Positions 6,950 through 14,574 of a DNA stretch of 64,000 bases are shown here, one piece after another. Made by a program: the position numbers and the translations under genes. The number at the start of each line of letters is the position of its first letter. The first letter of the stretch is position 1. Below the pieces are notes generated by a model. The model was not told the DNA's origin, did not search any database, and saw only the letters and a program-made list of their open reading frames with translations. The DNA comes from Halorientalis sp. IM1011 (GTDB lineage: Archaea > Halobacteriota > Halobacteria > Halobacteriales > Haloarculaceae). Where the stretch lies: NCBI RefSeq assembly GCF_001989615.1, contig NZ_CP019067.1, positions 124,001-188,000 on the forward strand, read 5' to 3'.

Positions 6950-7951
6950 ATGGATCCACTACCGCTTGCAGTCGGTGTGTTCATCCTCACCGGTGTCGTC
7001 GTCGACCTCCTCTGGACGACGCTCTGGGTCGAGGGCGGCGCTGGCCCGCTGACCGCGCTGTTGATGGCAACGACCTGGCGACTAGTACGACAGTTCGAAG
7101 GGGACAATTCACGAGTTCACTCTCTCGCAGGCCCGATAATTCTCACGCTGAGCCTGGCGACGTGGATCGTACTTCTCTGGGGCGGGTGGGTATTCGTCTT
7201 TTCCAGTGGTGAGAGCTCGATCATCGATACGTTGCACCGAGGACCGCTCACCTGGCCGGATCTGATCTATTTCTCCGGATATACGATCTTCACGTTAGGA
7301 AACGGAGATTTCGTCCCGCGAGGTGGAGTCTGGCAGATTTTGACGGGGGTCGCCACCGCGAGCGGGATGCTCTTCGTCACGCTCAGCGTTACGTACGTCC
7401 TCAACGTCCTGAGTGCGGTCACACAGAAACGATCGTTCGCCAGTGGTGTGAGCGGACTCGGTGCAAGCGGTACCGAGATTCTACTCACGAGTTGGACCGG
7501 CGATGAGTTCGAGGGCCTCGAACTCCCCTTACACACCTATACGACACAGTTGAACACGCTGACGTCGAACCACAAGGCGTATCCGATTCTCCATTACTTC
7601 CACAGCGACCACCCCGGCCAATCACCGGTCGTGAGCGTCAGCATCCTCGACGAGACGCTGTCACTTCTCCAGTTCGGACTGTCCGAGCGCTCACACCCGA
7701 GCGACACGATTCTTCGGAACGCCCGGTCGAGTGTCGAGAATTATCTGGAAACGCTTCAGAGCGAGTTCGTCGAGCCTGCCGATCGCTCCCCACCGCCACC
7801 GGACCTCGATACGCTTCGAGCGACCGGGGTTCCGGTGGTTTCCGACGACGCGTTCTCCGAGTCCCTCGACGAGTTAGCACAGCGACGGCGAACGCTCCTC
7901 GGACTCGTCGAGTCCGACGAACGAGAGTGGCCCTCACAGAACGACGAGTGA
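6950..7951 (+). CDS. Two-pore-helix ion channel family protein (K+ channel-like)
   Basis: 333 residues. The N-terminal half is membrane-embedded: a first helix (about 3-22), a second hydrophobic segment (58-85), a pore region WPDLIYFSGYTIFTLGNGDFVPRG at about 100-123, and a long following helix (ILTGVATASGMLFVTLSVTYVLNVL). TLGNGDF matches the TxGxGD selectivity filter of Ion_trans_2 channels, with Asn replacing the usual Tyr/Phe, so strict K+ selectivity is uncertain. The C-terminal 180 residues are soluble and lack a recognisable RCK Rossmann motif. The ATG at 6950 is used. The stop at 7951 borders the repeat patch. Confidence 0.75.
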   Translation: MDPLPLAVGVFILTGVVVDLLWTTLWVEGGAGPLTALLMATTWRLVRQFEGDNSRVHSLAGPIILTLSLATWIVLLWGGWVFVFSSGESSIIDTLHRGPLTWPDLIYFSGYTIFTLGNGDFVPRGGVWQILTGVATASGMLFVTLSVTYVLNVLSAVTQKRSFASGVSGLGASGTEILLTSWTGDEFEGLELPLHTYTTQLNTLTSNHKAYPILHYFHSDHPGQSPVVSVSILDETLSLLQFGLSERSHPSDTILRNARSSVENYLETLQSEFVEPADRSPPPPDLDTLRATGVPVVSDDAFSESLDELAQRRRTLLGLVESDEREWPSQNDE

Positions 7952-8001
7952 TGGCGTGTCGCCAGCCCGGTCTCCATCTGATCGGACAAGAGTGGATAGG
8001 T

Positions 8002-8093
8002 GGCGTGCCGGGAGTCCCGCGAACGAAGTGAGCGAGTGGGACGTCGACACGCCCGCGACCGCAGGGAGCGGGCGTGTCGGGATTCGAACCACG
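8002..8093 (-). repeat. tRNA-tail repeat unit, copy A
   Basis: About 92 bp: an acceptor-like GGCGTGCCGGGAGTCCCGCG, the palindrome CGAACGAAGTGAGCGAG, a spacer GTGGGACGTCGACACGCCCG, CGACCGCAGGGAGCGG, then GGGCGTGTCGGGATTCGAAC, which restores the tRNA T-loop word. Copy B at 8249-8344 is nearly identical, differing by an extra CGAG before the palindrome. Confidence 0.85.
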
Positions 8094-8248
8094 CCCAGAC
8101 ATGCTCGCTTCGCTGCGCGTGTCTGGTCTACTTCGAATCCCGGGTCCGGTTCGGTCGTCGCTCCCTGCGGTCGCTCCTCCTGCTCACGGGTCGCTTCGCT
8201 CCCCGTTCGCACGCCGAGGACACACTCCGTTCGTCCTCGCACTGCACG

Positions 8249-8344
8249 GGCGTGCCGGGAGTCCCGCGAGCGAACGAAGTGAGCGAGTGGGACGTCGACA
8301 CGCCCGCGACCGCAGGGAGCGGGCGTGTCGGGATTCGAACCACG
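8249..8344 (-). repeat. tRNA-tail repeat unit, copy B
   Basis: A near-exact second copy of the unit at 8002-8093. It is preceded by CTGCACGG, the same bases that precede the true tRNA 3' end at 8442-8449, which suggests that the unit arose by duplication of the tRNA end with its flank. Confidence 0.85.
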
Positions 8345-8446
8345 GTCGCTCCCGTTCGCTCACGACGCTCGCTCACCTCCCGCTCCCTGATTAGAATCCC
8401 GTCATGCCGGTTCGCTCCTCACTCGCTACACTCGTTCGTCGCTGCA

Positions 8447-8519
8447 CGGGCGTGCCGGGATTCGAACCCGGGATCGAGAGGTTAGGAACCTCTCGCCCTG
8501 TCCACTAGGCCACACGCCC
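8447..8519 (-). tRNA. tRNA-Arg (anticodon CCT)
   Basis: Read on the minus strand, a 73-nt cloverleaf. The acceptor GGGCGTG pairs with CACGCCC. The D arm contains CCTAGTGGACAGG. The anticodon stem AGAGG/CCTCT encloses the loop TTCCTAA, giving anticodon CCT, which reads AGG. The T arm is CCGGGTTCGAATCCCGG. The discriminator is G and CCA is not encoded. No intron is seen. The tail repeats lie immediately 3' of it. Confidence 0.95.
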
Positions 8520-8600
8520 TATCCCCAGTTGCGCCCGTCCAGTGAAAAACGGTTTCTCTTCGCTCCCAACGGTTATGTCGGAGCCACCGCAGGAACGGCC

Positions 8601-9077
8601 ATGGAGAAAGTCTCGCTCGACGACGTTCGCATCGAGAACAACCCACTCGGCGTCCACTCGATTCGCAAACCCGTCTCGGACGCGCTGGAGACGACCGACT
8701 TCGCGTTCAACTACTTCGAACTCCAGCCCGGCGAGTCCTTCTCCGGCGGCATGCACCGCCACCACGATCAGGAGGAGCTGTTCTACATCCTCGACGGAAC
8801 GGCCACGTTCGAGACACCCGAGGAAGTCGTCGACGTACCCGAAGACGGCTGTATCCGGTTCGAGCCGGGGGAATACCAGACCGGGGGTAACGAGACCGAC
8901 GACATCGTCCGCGGGTTCGCCATCGGTGCACCCGGTGCCCGTCACGACTGGGACGAACTCGACGCACTGGTGTACTGCACCGAATGCGACGAGGAGACCG
9001 ACCACGGGATGAACCTCACCGACGACGGACAGTTCTCGTTCGCCTGTCGCGAATGCGGGAACGACCCGCAGGCCTGA
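8601..9077 (+). CDS. Cupin-domain protein with a C-terminal zinc ribbon
   Basis: 158 residues. The cupin core runs from about 25 to 110: FELQPGESFSGGMHRHHDQEELFYILDG carries the metal-binding HxH and Glu of cupin motif 1, and GCIRFEPGEYQTGGN is the second motif region. The C-terminus has CTEC (about 131-134) and CREC (about 151-154), a four-cysteine zinc ribbon. The metal and substrate are unknown; with a zinc ribbon it may be regulatory or act on a large partner (inference). The ATG at 8601 is chosen because upstream codons are not family-like. Confidence 0.85.
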   Translation: MEKVSLDDVRIENNPLGVHSIRKPVSDALETTDFAFNYFELQPGESFSGGMHRHHDQEELFYILDGTATFETPEEVVDVPEDGCIRFEPGEYQTGGNETDDIVRGFAIGAPGARHDWDELDALVYCTECDEETDHGMNLTDDGQFSFACRECGNDPQA

Positions 9078-9170
9078 TCGGGACCGACGAGTTCGGGAGG
9101 ACGGGCCCCGCACCGAGTGTAGCGGTGCGACTGCGAGGGATGGCGAACCGGAAAACCAGCGAAAACTAGC

Positions 9171-9491
9171 TCAGTTGTTCGAGGTGTCGGTGTTCGTGTC
9201 GGTCGTGGAGTCGACTTCCGAGTCGACTTCGGAGCCGACCGAGCCGCCGGTGTCGGTCGACGTATCGGCCGACGTGCTGGAGTCGGACTCCGTGTCGGGT
9301 TCTTTCATCTCCTGGAGTTCCTCTTCGATCTCTTCGCGGCCCTTCTGGAACTCACCGATCGCCTGTCCGGACGAACGGGCGAGTTCGGGGATCTTGTTCG
9401 CGCCGAACAGCAGGATCGCGATGAGCAGGATTACGAGCAGTTCCGGCCCACCGGGGATCCCGGGAACGACTAACGGGAATAGTCCGGTCAT
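9171..9491 (-). CDS. tatA: Twin-arginine translocase protein TatA
   Basis: 106 residues. A short N-terminal hydrophobic helix ([24 protein letters not shown]) with the hinge FG and an amphipathic helix [22 protein letters not shown] are diagnostic of TatA/B. The last 45 residues are a low-complexity acidic Asp/Ser/Thr tail, typical of haloarchaeal TatA. TatA forms the pore that moves folded proteins across the membrane, the main export route in haloarchaea. Probable substrates in this window are the lipoproteins at 1269 and 43200 and the beta-propeller at 32007. No tatC is adjacent. The TATA box is at 9516-9523. Confidence 0.93.
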   Translation of the reverse strand: MTGLFPLVVPGIPGGPELLVILLIAILLFGANKIPELARSSGQAIGEFQKGREEIEEELQEMKEPDTESDSSTSADTSTDTGGSVGSEVDSEVDSTTDTNTDTSNN

Positions 9492-9515
9492 CTGTACCTG
9501 AGCATAACTGGAGGC

Positions 9516-9523
9516 TTATTATA
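9516..9523 (-). promoter_or_regulatory. TATA box of tatA
   Basis: On the minus strand TATAATAA lies 25-32 nt upstream of the tatA ATG at 9491, consistent with leaderless transcription. Confidence 0.65.
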
Positions 9524-9627
9524 GGCTTTTTGCTCAAACCCACCCGGTAACGACGGCTGATCGGCGGTTCTACAGGCGCATCGATGGCACAACAGTAATC
9601 CCACACCCGTTCGAAGGGAGGGCTGTC

Positions 9628-10101
9628 ATGGTAGACGAAGGCGACGCAGCCCCCGATTTCACTGCACCGCTCGCGAACGGCGACATCGAGGAGTTCACAC
9701 TCTCGGAGAATCTGGACGACGCACCGATCGTCCTCGCCTTCTTCCCCGGCGCGTTCACGAGCGTCTGCTCCCACGAGATGAACACCTTCCAGGACCGCCT
9801 GGCGGACTTCGAGGACGGCGGCGCGACCGTCTACGGTATCAGCGTCGACTCCCCGTTCGCCCTCAACGAGTTCCGCGACAAACTCGGGCTGGAGTTCGGT
9901 CTGATCAGCGACGCCGACAAGGAGATCATCGAGGACTACGGCATCGGCATGGACTTCGCCGATCTGGGCGTCCACGACGTGGCGAAGCGGGCCGTCTTCG
10001 TCGTCAACGGCGACGGCGACGTGACGTACGCGTGGGTCAGCGACGACCCCGGCGTCGAACCCGACTACGACGAGGTCGAGTCGGCCGCCGCCGACGCCTG
10101 A
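9628..10101 (+). CDS. Peroxiredoxin (AhpC/TSA family, single-cysteine)
   Basis: 157 residues with a thioredoxin fold. The active-site loop FFPGAFTSVCSHE matches PxxxTxxC with the peroxidatic Cys near residue 48. No second cysteine exists in the protein, so it is a 1-Cys type that must be reduced by an external thiol. DFTAPLANGD and VYGISVDSPFALNEFRDKLGLEFGLISD are family motifs. It reduces H2O2 or organic peroxides. The ATG at 9628 follows a purine-rich GAAGGGAGG stretch. An HD-domain gene follows on the same strand 50 bp later, with a T-rich terminator-like run between. Confidence 0.9.
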   Translation: MVDEGDAAPDFTAPLANGDIEEFTLSENLDDAPIVLAFFPGAFTSVCSHEMNTFQDRLADFEDGGATVYGISVDSPFALNEFRDKLGLEFGLISDADKEIIEDYGIGMDFADLGVHDVAKRAVFVVNGDGDVTYAWVSDDPGVEPDYDEVESAAADA

Positions 10102-10121
10102 TCGCCGCGGCCCCACCGAGT

Positions 10122-10132
10122 CTTTTTCTCCA
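10122..10132 (+). terminator. T-rich terminator candidate after the peroxiredoxin gene
   Basis: GTCTTTTTCTC lies about 20 nt after the peroxiredoxin stop. Archaeal RNA polymerase terminates at short T runs without needing a hairpin. Weak, from composition only. Confidence 0.35.
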
Positions 10133-10151
10133 CCCGCCGCCACGTTGGACC

Positions 10152-10985
10152 ATGAGCGACGCCACCGACGAGAGCGACGCGGGGACGGGCGGTGACGGTC
10201 GCGTCTACGACCCCGAGGCCGACCACGCCTTCCCCGACGAACGACTCAACGAGGCCCTGACCTACGTCGACGACGACGCGGAGATAGCGGCCTACCTCGA
10301 AGCCCAGAACGTCAACCCGGTCGCGCGAAAGCGCTACAACGACCACGGGACGAAACACATAGAGATCGTCCGCAACCGGGCGCTCTGTCTCTACGACCTC
10401 CTCAAGGGCGAGGGGGTCGAGTTCAACGGCGCGGCCGAACAGGGCCTCGACGAGGCCGACGAGGCCGTCGTCGTCGCGCTCGCGGCGACGCTGCACGACA
10501 TCGGCCACGTCGTCCACCGCGACGAACACCCGTACTACTCGATCCCACTCGCGGCTGACCTGCTCGACCGTATCCTCCCCGATCTGGGCTACGAGGTGGC
10601 CGAGGCCGTCCGGATGAAGGGCGAGGTGCTCCACGCGATCCTCTGTCACCACGTCGAGGAGGACCCGCTGACCCTGGAGGCCGGCGTCGTTCGCGTCGCC
10701 GACGCGCTGGACATGGAGCAGGGCCGCTCGCGCATCCCCTACGAGCGCGGTGGTCGCGGGATCAACACCGTCTCCAGTCAGGCGATCAAGGAAGTCACCC
10801 TCCACCCCGGCGAGGACAACGCGGTCCTCATCGAGATAGAGATGACCAACGCCGCCGGCGTCTATCAGGTCGACAACCTCCTGAAGGCCAAAGTCGAGGG
10901 TTCGGGACTGGAAGACCGCCTCCGGATCGTCGCGCTCAACGCACGCGAAGACGAGAACCGGATCGTCGAGCGGATCGAGTTGTGA
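10152..10985 (+). CDS. HD-domain phosphohydrolase-like protein
   Basis: 277 residues. The central HD domain has HIEIVRNRALCLYDLL (first His), VVALAATLHDIGHVVHRDEH (the HD pair) and VLHAILCHHVEE (later His), followed by GVVRVADALDMEQGRSR with the final Asp. This full ligand set suggests an active metal-dependent phosphohydrolase on nucleotides or second messengers. The C-terminal 80 residues (VSSQAIKEVTLHPGEDNAVLIEIEMTNA) form a beta-rich domain seen in archaeal members. The substrate is unknown. The start is the first ATG after the terminator-like run. Confidence 0.85.
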   Translation: MSDATDESDAGTGGDGRVYDPEADHAFPDERLNEALTYVDDDAEIAAYLEAQNVNPVARKRYNDHGTKHIEIVRNRALCLYDLLKGEGVEFNGAAEQGLDEADEAVVVALAATLHDIGHVVHRDEHPYYSIPLAADLLDRILPDLGYEVAEAVRMKGEVLHAILCHHVEEDPLTLEAGVVRVADALDMEQGRSRIPYERGGRGINTVSSQAIKEVTLHPGEDNAVLIEIEMTNAAGVYQVDNLLKAKVEGSGLEDRLRIVALNAREDENRIVERIEL

Positions 10986-11046
10986 GTCTGGACCGGCGAC
11001 CGGCTCTCTCCCGTCGAACGTCACGCCGGTGTCGTCCGGGGACCGA

Positions 11047-12192
11047 TCACTCGTCTTCGAGCAACGCGTCGTCGCCGTGGCGCTCGCGGAGCTGTCGGAA
11101 CACCTCCCGCTGTTCGCGAATCCGGGGCGTGTCCGACTCGTAGGCGTTGGCGAACAGTTGCTCGGGGTCGGGCTCGAACTCCTCGGCCGCGTCGATCAGG
11201 TCGGCGACCGTCTCGCGGACATCCCCCTCGATGGCGTCGACGGCCTCGTCGTCGAGCAGCCCGCGCTCCCGCAGGAACGTCTCCAGTCGGGGGATCGGGT
11301 CGCGCTGTTTCCACTCCTCGACCTCCGCGTCGTCGCGGTAGACCGAGGGGTCGTCGGCGGTCGTGTGCGCGCCGAACCGATACATGACTGCCTCGACCAG
11401 CGTGGGCCGACACTGCCCTTCCTCGGGACCCTTTGCCTTCCGGACGGCCTGTCGAGTGACCTCGTACACCGCCAGCGGGTCCATCCCGTCGACCCGGATA
11501 CCGTCGATGCCGTAGGCGTCCGCCTTCTGCGCGATCGTCGGGCTCGCGGTCTGACGCTCCCGGGGGTGTGAGATGGCGTACTGGTTGTTGTTACAGAAGA
11601 AGATCGCAGGCACGTCGAACACGCCGGCGTAGTTCAGTGCCTCGTGGAAGTCGCCCTCGCTGGTCGCGCCGTCGCCGAAGTGACAGACGACGGCCCGGTC
11701 GTCGCCCTTGAGCTTGGCCGCCCAGGCCATCCCCGTGGCGTGGGGCAGGTGACTCGCGATGGAGATGTTCAGCGGGAAGACGTTCTTCTCGGCGAGCCAC
11801 TCGTTGCCCCGCTCGTGACCCATCCAGTAGAGCAGGTACTCCGGTTCCAGTCCGCGGACGATCACGGCCCCGTGCTCGCGGTACTGGAAGGAGATCCAGT
11901 CCTCGTCGGCCAGGGCGTGGGTCGAGCCGACCTGTGCCCCTTCCTGCCCGGCCAGGGAGGGATAGGTTCCGAGCCGGCCCTGTCGCTGGAGGCTGATCAT
12001 CCGCTCGTCGAAGTGGCGGGCGAGTCGGAGCTGGCGGTACATTTCGACGAGACGCTCGTCCGAGAGGTCCGGGACGGACGCGTCCGCTCGGACGTGGCCG
12101 TCCTCGTCGAGAATCTGCACGCGGTCGCCAGCGCCGTCGCCCAGGCTCCCCTGATCCGTCACAGTGTCGCAGGGCACGGACAGACGTGACAT
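11047..12192 (-). CDS. Thiamine-diphosphate dehydrogenase E1 component, alpha subunit (pyruvate/2-oxoacid)
   Basis: 381 residues. The TPP-binding motif GDGATSEGDFHEALNYAGVFDVPAIFFCNNN is complete, the N-terminal region has MISLQRQGRLGTYPSLAGQEGAQVGS and the phosphorylation-loop area has YRFGAHTTADDPSVYR, all diagnostic of E1-alpha. The partner E1-beta, lipoyl E2 and E3 are not within reach on either side, so this copy is solitary and must use subunits encoded elsewhere. Haloarchaea carry several E1-alpha paralogues of uncertain substrate, so pyruvate is only one option. ATG 12192 is preferred over GTG 12228. TACTAAAC (12233-12240) may serve it and the divergent gene. Confidence 0.85.
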   Translation of the reverse strand: MSRLSVPCDTVTDQGSLGDGAGDRVQILDEDGHVRADASVPDLSDERLVEMYRQLRLARHFDERMISLQRQGRLGTYPSLAGQEGAQVGSTHALADEDWISFQYREHGAVIVRGLEPEYLLYWMGHERGNEWLAEKNVFPLNISIASHLPHATGMAWAAKLKGDDRAVVCHFGDGATSEGDFHEALNYAGVFDVPAIFFCNNNQYAISHPRERQTASPTIAQKADAYGIDGIRVDGMDPLAVYEVTRQAVRKAKGPEEGQCRPTLVEAVMYRFGAHTTADDPSVYRDDAEVEEWKQRDPIPRLETFLRERGLLDDEAVDAIEGDVRETVADLIDAAEEFEPDPEQLFANAYESDTPRIREQREVFRQLRERHGDDALLEDE

Positions 12193-12232
12193 AATGGTAT
12201 CGCTCGGAGTGGTGAACCACCCCGACACAATC

Positions 12233-12240
12233 GTTTAGTA
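12233..12240. promoter_or_regulatory. Shared TATA-like element between E1-alpha and the 12262 gene
   Basis: GTTTAGTA lies 22-29 nt before the plus-strand ATG at 12262. Read on the other strand (TACTAAAC) it lies about 41-48 nt before the E1-alpha ATG at 12192. The plus-strand assignment is better spaced. Confidence 0.45.
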
Positions 12241-12261
12241 CTGCCGGCCGTATCTTTGGGT

Positions 12262-12690
12262 ATGGGTAACACGCCCACCCAGCAGCCCTACGAAGGCGAC
12301 TCCCCAGAGGGGGACGGATCGGGTGCCGGCACGTCGGTTCGGGAGGCGGTGGTCGGGTTCGTCCGGTCGACCCTCGACGGTCTTCGCCGTCGCCTCTCGG
12401 TGTTCCCGTCGCTCAACTTCGGCTCGGCGTTCGTCGTCGACGACGCGCCCGTCGCCGAGCAGCGCCGCCTCCGCCCGGCCCGATCGGACGCGGACGACCA
12501 CCCCCACGACGAAACCATCACAGCGTTTCCGGAGCGCCAGCGCCCGCTGGTCCAGCCCGCCCGCGACTCCGGGCAGGAGAACGCCCCCGACCTCGAAGCC
12601 ACCGAGGAGGACGGCCGCCTCGCCATCTACTTCCCAGAGCGGGCGGACGCCCACATCACCTCCGACACCTGGGAAGCGGTCGAGCCCTGA
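12262..12690 (+). CDS. Haloarchaeal hypothetical protein
   Basis: 142 residues, hydrophilic, with a disordered Gly/Ser/Glu-rich N-terminus (1-25), one amphipathic helix (VREAVVGFVRSTLDGLRRRL), a middle stretch LNFGSAFVVDDAPVAEQRR, and an acidic C-terminus ending in AIYFPERADAHITSDTWEAVEP. No membrane segment or catalytic motif is seen. I do not recognise a family. Promoter spacing and codon bias support it as a real gene. A phosphoribosyltransferase follows 72 bp downstream on the same strand. Confidence 0.6.
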   Translation: MGNTPTQQPYEGDSPEGDGSGAGTSVREAVVGFVRSTLDGLRRRLSVFPSLNFGSAFVVDDAPVAEQRRLRPARSDADDHPHDETITAFPERQRPLVQPARDSGQENAPDLEATEEDGRLAIYFPERADAHITSDTWEAVEP

Positions 12691-12762
12691 CCGCCCACCC
12701 CACGAGTCGCATGCGGTGACATTCAAGTTGCCCGCGCTCCGGGAGGTAAACGGTGACCACGC

Positions 12763-13449
12763 GTGTCCGACCTGCCGGATGAATTCGACTGTACGATTAC
12801 GAACTGGGAGTACATCTACGGCCTCTGTCGCGACGTGAGCGAACAGGTCAAAGCCGCCGAGTTCGAGCCAGACATCGTCGTCGCGCTCGCCCGCGGCGGC
12901 TGGTTCGCCGGCCGCTGTCTCTGTGACTTCCTCGGTCTCGACGACCTGACCAGCCTCAAGATGGAACACTACGTCGGGACCGCCGAGAAAGACGACGAGC
13001 CCACCGTCCGCTACCCCATGCCCGAGGGGTCGGTCGAGGGGAAGGACGTGTTGATCGTCGACGACATCGCCGACACCGGCGGGTCGATCAGCCGCGCCCA
13101 CGAGTACGTGACCGACCGCGACTGCGACGAGGTCCGCACCGCCACCCTCCAGCTACTGGGAACCAGCTCCTTCGAACCCGATTTCGTCGGCGAGCGCCTC
13201 GCCGAGTGGACCTGGGTCGTCTACCCCTGGAACTTCGTCGAGGACATGATCGACCTCGTTTCCGACGTGATGGGCGAGGGCGAGGTCATGACCGAGACCG
13301 ACATCCGCCGCGCGCTCCGAGAAGTCCACGGCATCGAACGCATCGAGATGGAGATCGCCCAGCCCGACCGTTTCGACGAGGTGATGGCCGAGATGGTCCG
13401 CCGGGACGTGGCCGAGGCGACGGGTGAGGGCTGGCGGCTGGTGGAGTGA
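12763..13449 (+). CDS. Phosphoribosyltransferase (Hpt/Gpt-like)
   Basis: 228 residues from a GTG. The PRPP-binding loop VLIVDDIADTGGS is intact, and EPDIVVALARGGWFAGRCLCDFLGL supplies the conserved first loop of type I phosphoribosyltransferases. The C-terminal 75 residues (VMGEGEVMTETDIRRALREVHGIERIEME) form a helical extension common in archaeal homologues. It probably transfers a purine base to PRPP, as in hypoxanthine/xanthine salvage; the exact base is not decided by sequence. GGGAGGT at 12741-12747 lies about 15 nt upstream. Confidence 0.85.
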   Translation: MSDLPDEFDCTITNWEYIYGLCRDVSEQVKAAEFEPDIVVALARGGWFAGRCLCDFLGLDDLTSLKMEHYVGTAEKDDEPTVRYPMPEGSVEGKDVLIVDDIADTGGSISRAHEYVTDRDCDEVRTATLQLLGTSSFEPDFVGERLAEWTWVVYPWNFVEDMIDLVSDVMGEGEVMTETDIRRALREVHGIERIEMEIAQPDRFDEVMAEMVRRDVAEATGEGWRLVE

Positions 13450-13454
13450 GTCGA

Positions 13455-13928
13455 TTACGAACGCTCGTCTAGCATCTCGATTCCACGTTCGACGACCGCT
13501 TCGGTCACGAACAAACTCGTGTCGTACTGCAGGGCCCGCATCCGTTCTGCTGCCTCCGATCGGTCGAGCGATCCGCGAGCATGTGCGAGAGCGATAACGC
13601 CGATCGACCCATGTACCTCGACACCCGACTCTTTCGCCGCGTCCCGGGCCTCTAAATCGTCAGTCAGCAAGACCGCTTTTCGGTCCGTCGCCACTGCCAA
13701 TGCCGCACGCTCACCGGGGTCGAGATCCGTTTCGGGGCTCTGGTCATCAGGAGCGGACACGATCTCGGAGTCGACTTCGGCGATTTCGTCACCGCTCCCG
13801 CCTCTATCGAGTTCTTCCACGACCGTTTCCGGGATATAGAGTGTCTCAACGTGAGAGAGTAGATCGAGGGATTCGATCTCGGCGAGGTGGATCAGCGGTC
13901 CAGCGTCGGCCACCGCAACCAGCGTCAC
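13455..13928 (-). CDS. PIN-domain toxin-like nuclease (DUF3368 type)
   Basis: 157 residues from a GTG that overlaps the antitoxin stop as GTGA. The N-terminus VAVADAGPLIHLAEIESLDLL is the DUF3368 form of the PIN domain with the first acidic residue. ETVVEELD holds the second, and AVLLTDDLEARDAA holds the third group of the metal site. Such proteins are predicted Mg-dependent RNases acting as VapC-like toxins. The tight overlap with a small upstream partner is the classic toxin-antitoxin layout. The pair sits next to tRNA-Gly and tRNA debris. The RNA target is unknown. Confidence 0.85.
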   Translation of the reverse strand: MTLVAVADAGPLIHLAEIESLDLLSHVETLYIPETVVEELDRGGSGDEIAEVDSEIVSAPDDQSPETDLDPGERAALAVATDRKAVLLTDDLEARDAAKESGVEVHGSIGVIALAHARGSLDRSEAAERMRALQYDTSLFVTEAVVERGIEMLDERS

Positions 13929-14203
13929 GCGTTCAGTCCCCAGTCGACATCGTCCTCGACAGCGTCGCGCTCCCGTTCCGCCCGTTCGACTTTGGCTCGG
14001 CCGACTCGGTCGACCGCCTCCTCCCGGTCGAGATCGCCGTCGAAATACTCCGCGATGATCATGTCTTCCCAGAGTGCTTCGAGTCCGCGTTCGAGCGCTC
14101 GCTCGAGCACTTCTGACTCGGCAACCCCACTCGCCTCCGCGATGTCTCGGACTCGGTCGGAGATTTCCGCGGCCATAGTGATCGGTTGTTCGTCCACAGT
14201 CAT
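13925..14203 (-). CDS. Antitoxin partner (UPF0175/ribbon-helix-helix-like)
   Basis: 92 residues. The N-terminal half (ITMAAEISDRVRDIAEASGVAESEVLERALERGLEAL) looks like a ribbon-helix-helix DNA-binding unit. The remainder (WEDMIIAEYFDGDLDREEAVDRVG, then charged residues) resembles UPF0175 proteins, the usual partners of DUF3368 PIN toxins. It likely binds the toxin and represses the operon. An AATTTAT element at about 14204-14210 is too close to the ATG at 14203, but is correctly spaced for a second ATG at 14176, so the shorter 83-residue form may be the true product. Confidence 0.75.
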   Translation of the reverse strand: MTVDEQPITMAAEISDRVRDIAEASGVAESEVLERALERGLEALWEDMIIAEYFDGDLDREEAVDRVGRAKVERAERERDAVEDDVDWGLNA

Positions 14204-14574
14204 AAATTCGCGTCCAGCTCACCCGTTTCTGCCGGCACAAGGTCCATCGAAATGTGACACCCGAGAGTGCGCGACTCCCAGGGTCCAAATCGCCTCCTGC
14301 CGCATTCGTCGCTCACGGATTGTGAGCGATATCGCTCACGGCTCGTAAACTCGCCGTTCGCAAACCGAGGCGCGAACGACAGTGAGCGCCTCGCAATGCG
14401 GCGACCGGGAGTGCGCGACTACCGTCGCGCACGCCGACCGACTCCGTCGGTCGGAATTTGAACCGGAGGAAGACATTCCTGCCCGCCTCGCTCCGCTCGG
14501 CTGTGCGGGCTGTGACTTCCAGGGTTCAAATCCCTCTGCGATACCTGCGACTCACGGATTGTTCGTCGCAGGAA
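14204..14574. repeat. Patch of tRNA-derived debris and palindromes, no gene
   Basis: 371 bp without a credible gene. AATGCGGCGACCGGGA at 14395-14410 is a 16-base exact copy of the tRNA-Gly 3' end (14573-14588). A degenerate T-arm word, GGTCGGAATTTGAACCGGA, lies at about 14449-14467. On the opposite strand CCAGGGTTCAAATCCCT (about 14519-14535) and CCCAGGGTCCAAATCGC (about 14277-14293) look like other tRNA T arms. Imperfect palindromes around GTGAGCGATATCGCTCAC lie at about 14321-14338. Confidence 0.75.

Larger units (their letters stand above)
7952..8446. repeat. Patch of tRNA-Arg-derived repeats and palindromes, no gene
   Basis: No credible gene. The segment is built from copies of the 3' end of the adjacent tRNA-Arg (minus strand) mixed with the palindromic word CGAACGAAGTGAGCGAG (8020-8036, 8271-8287). 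Acceptor-like GGCGTGCCGGGA or GGCGTGTCGGGA blocks start at about 8002, 8070, 8248 and 8321, and the true tRNA end starts at 8448. Frames stay open across it because of the repeat composition, not because of coding. Confidence 0.8.

Noticed and set aside
8002-8344. tRNA-like ends at 8070 and 8321 as extra tRNA genes
   Set aside because: They have only acceptor and T-loop pieces, with no D arm or anticodon arm, so they are fragments, not genes.
7952-8446. Open frames through the repeat patch
   Set aside because: Translations repeat the same Arg/Ser-rich words on all strands, reflecting repeats rather than coding.
12235-13101. Long minus-strand frame opposite the 12262 and phosphoribosyltransferase genes
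   Set aside because: The plus-strand genes have recognisable motifs and promoters; the minus frame is Gly/Val/Arg-rich without motifs.
14204-14574. CRISPR-like array
   Set aside because: The repeats are tRNA-derived and unevenly spaced, without uniform spacers or cas genes.
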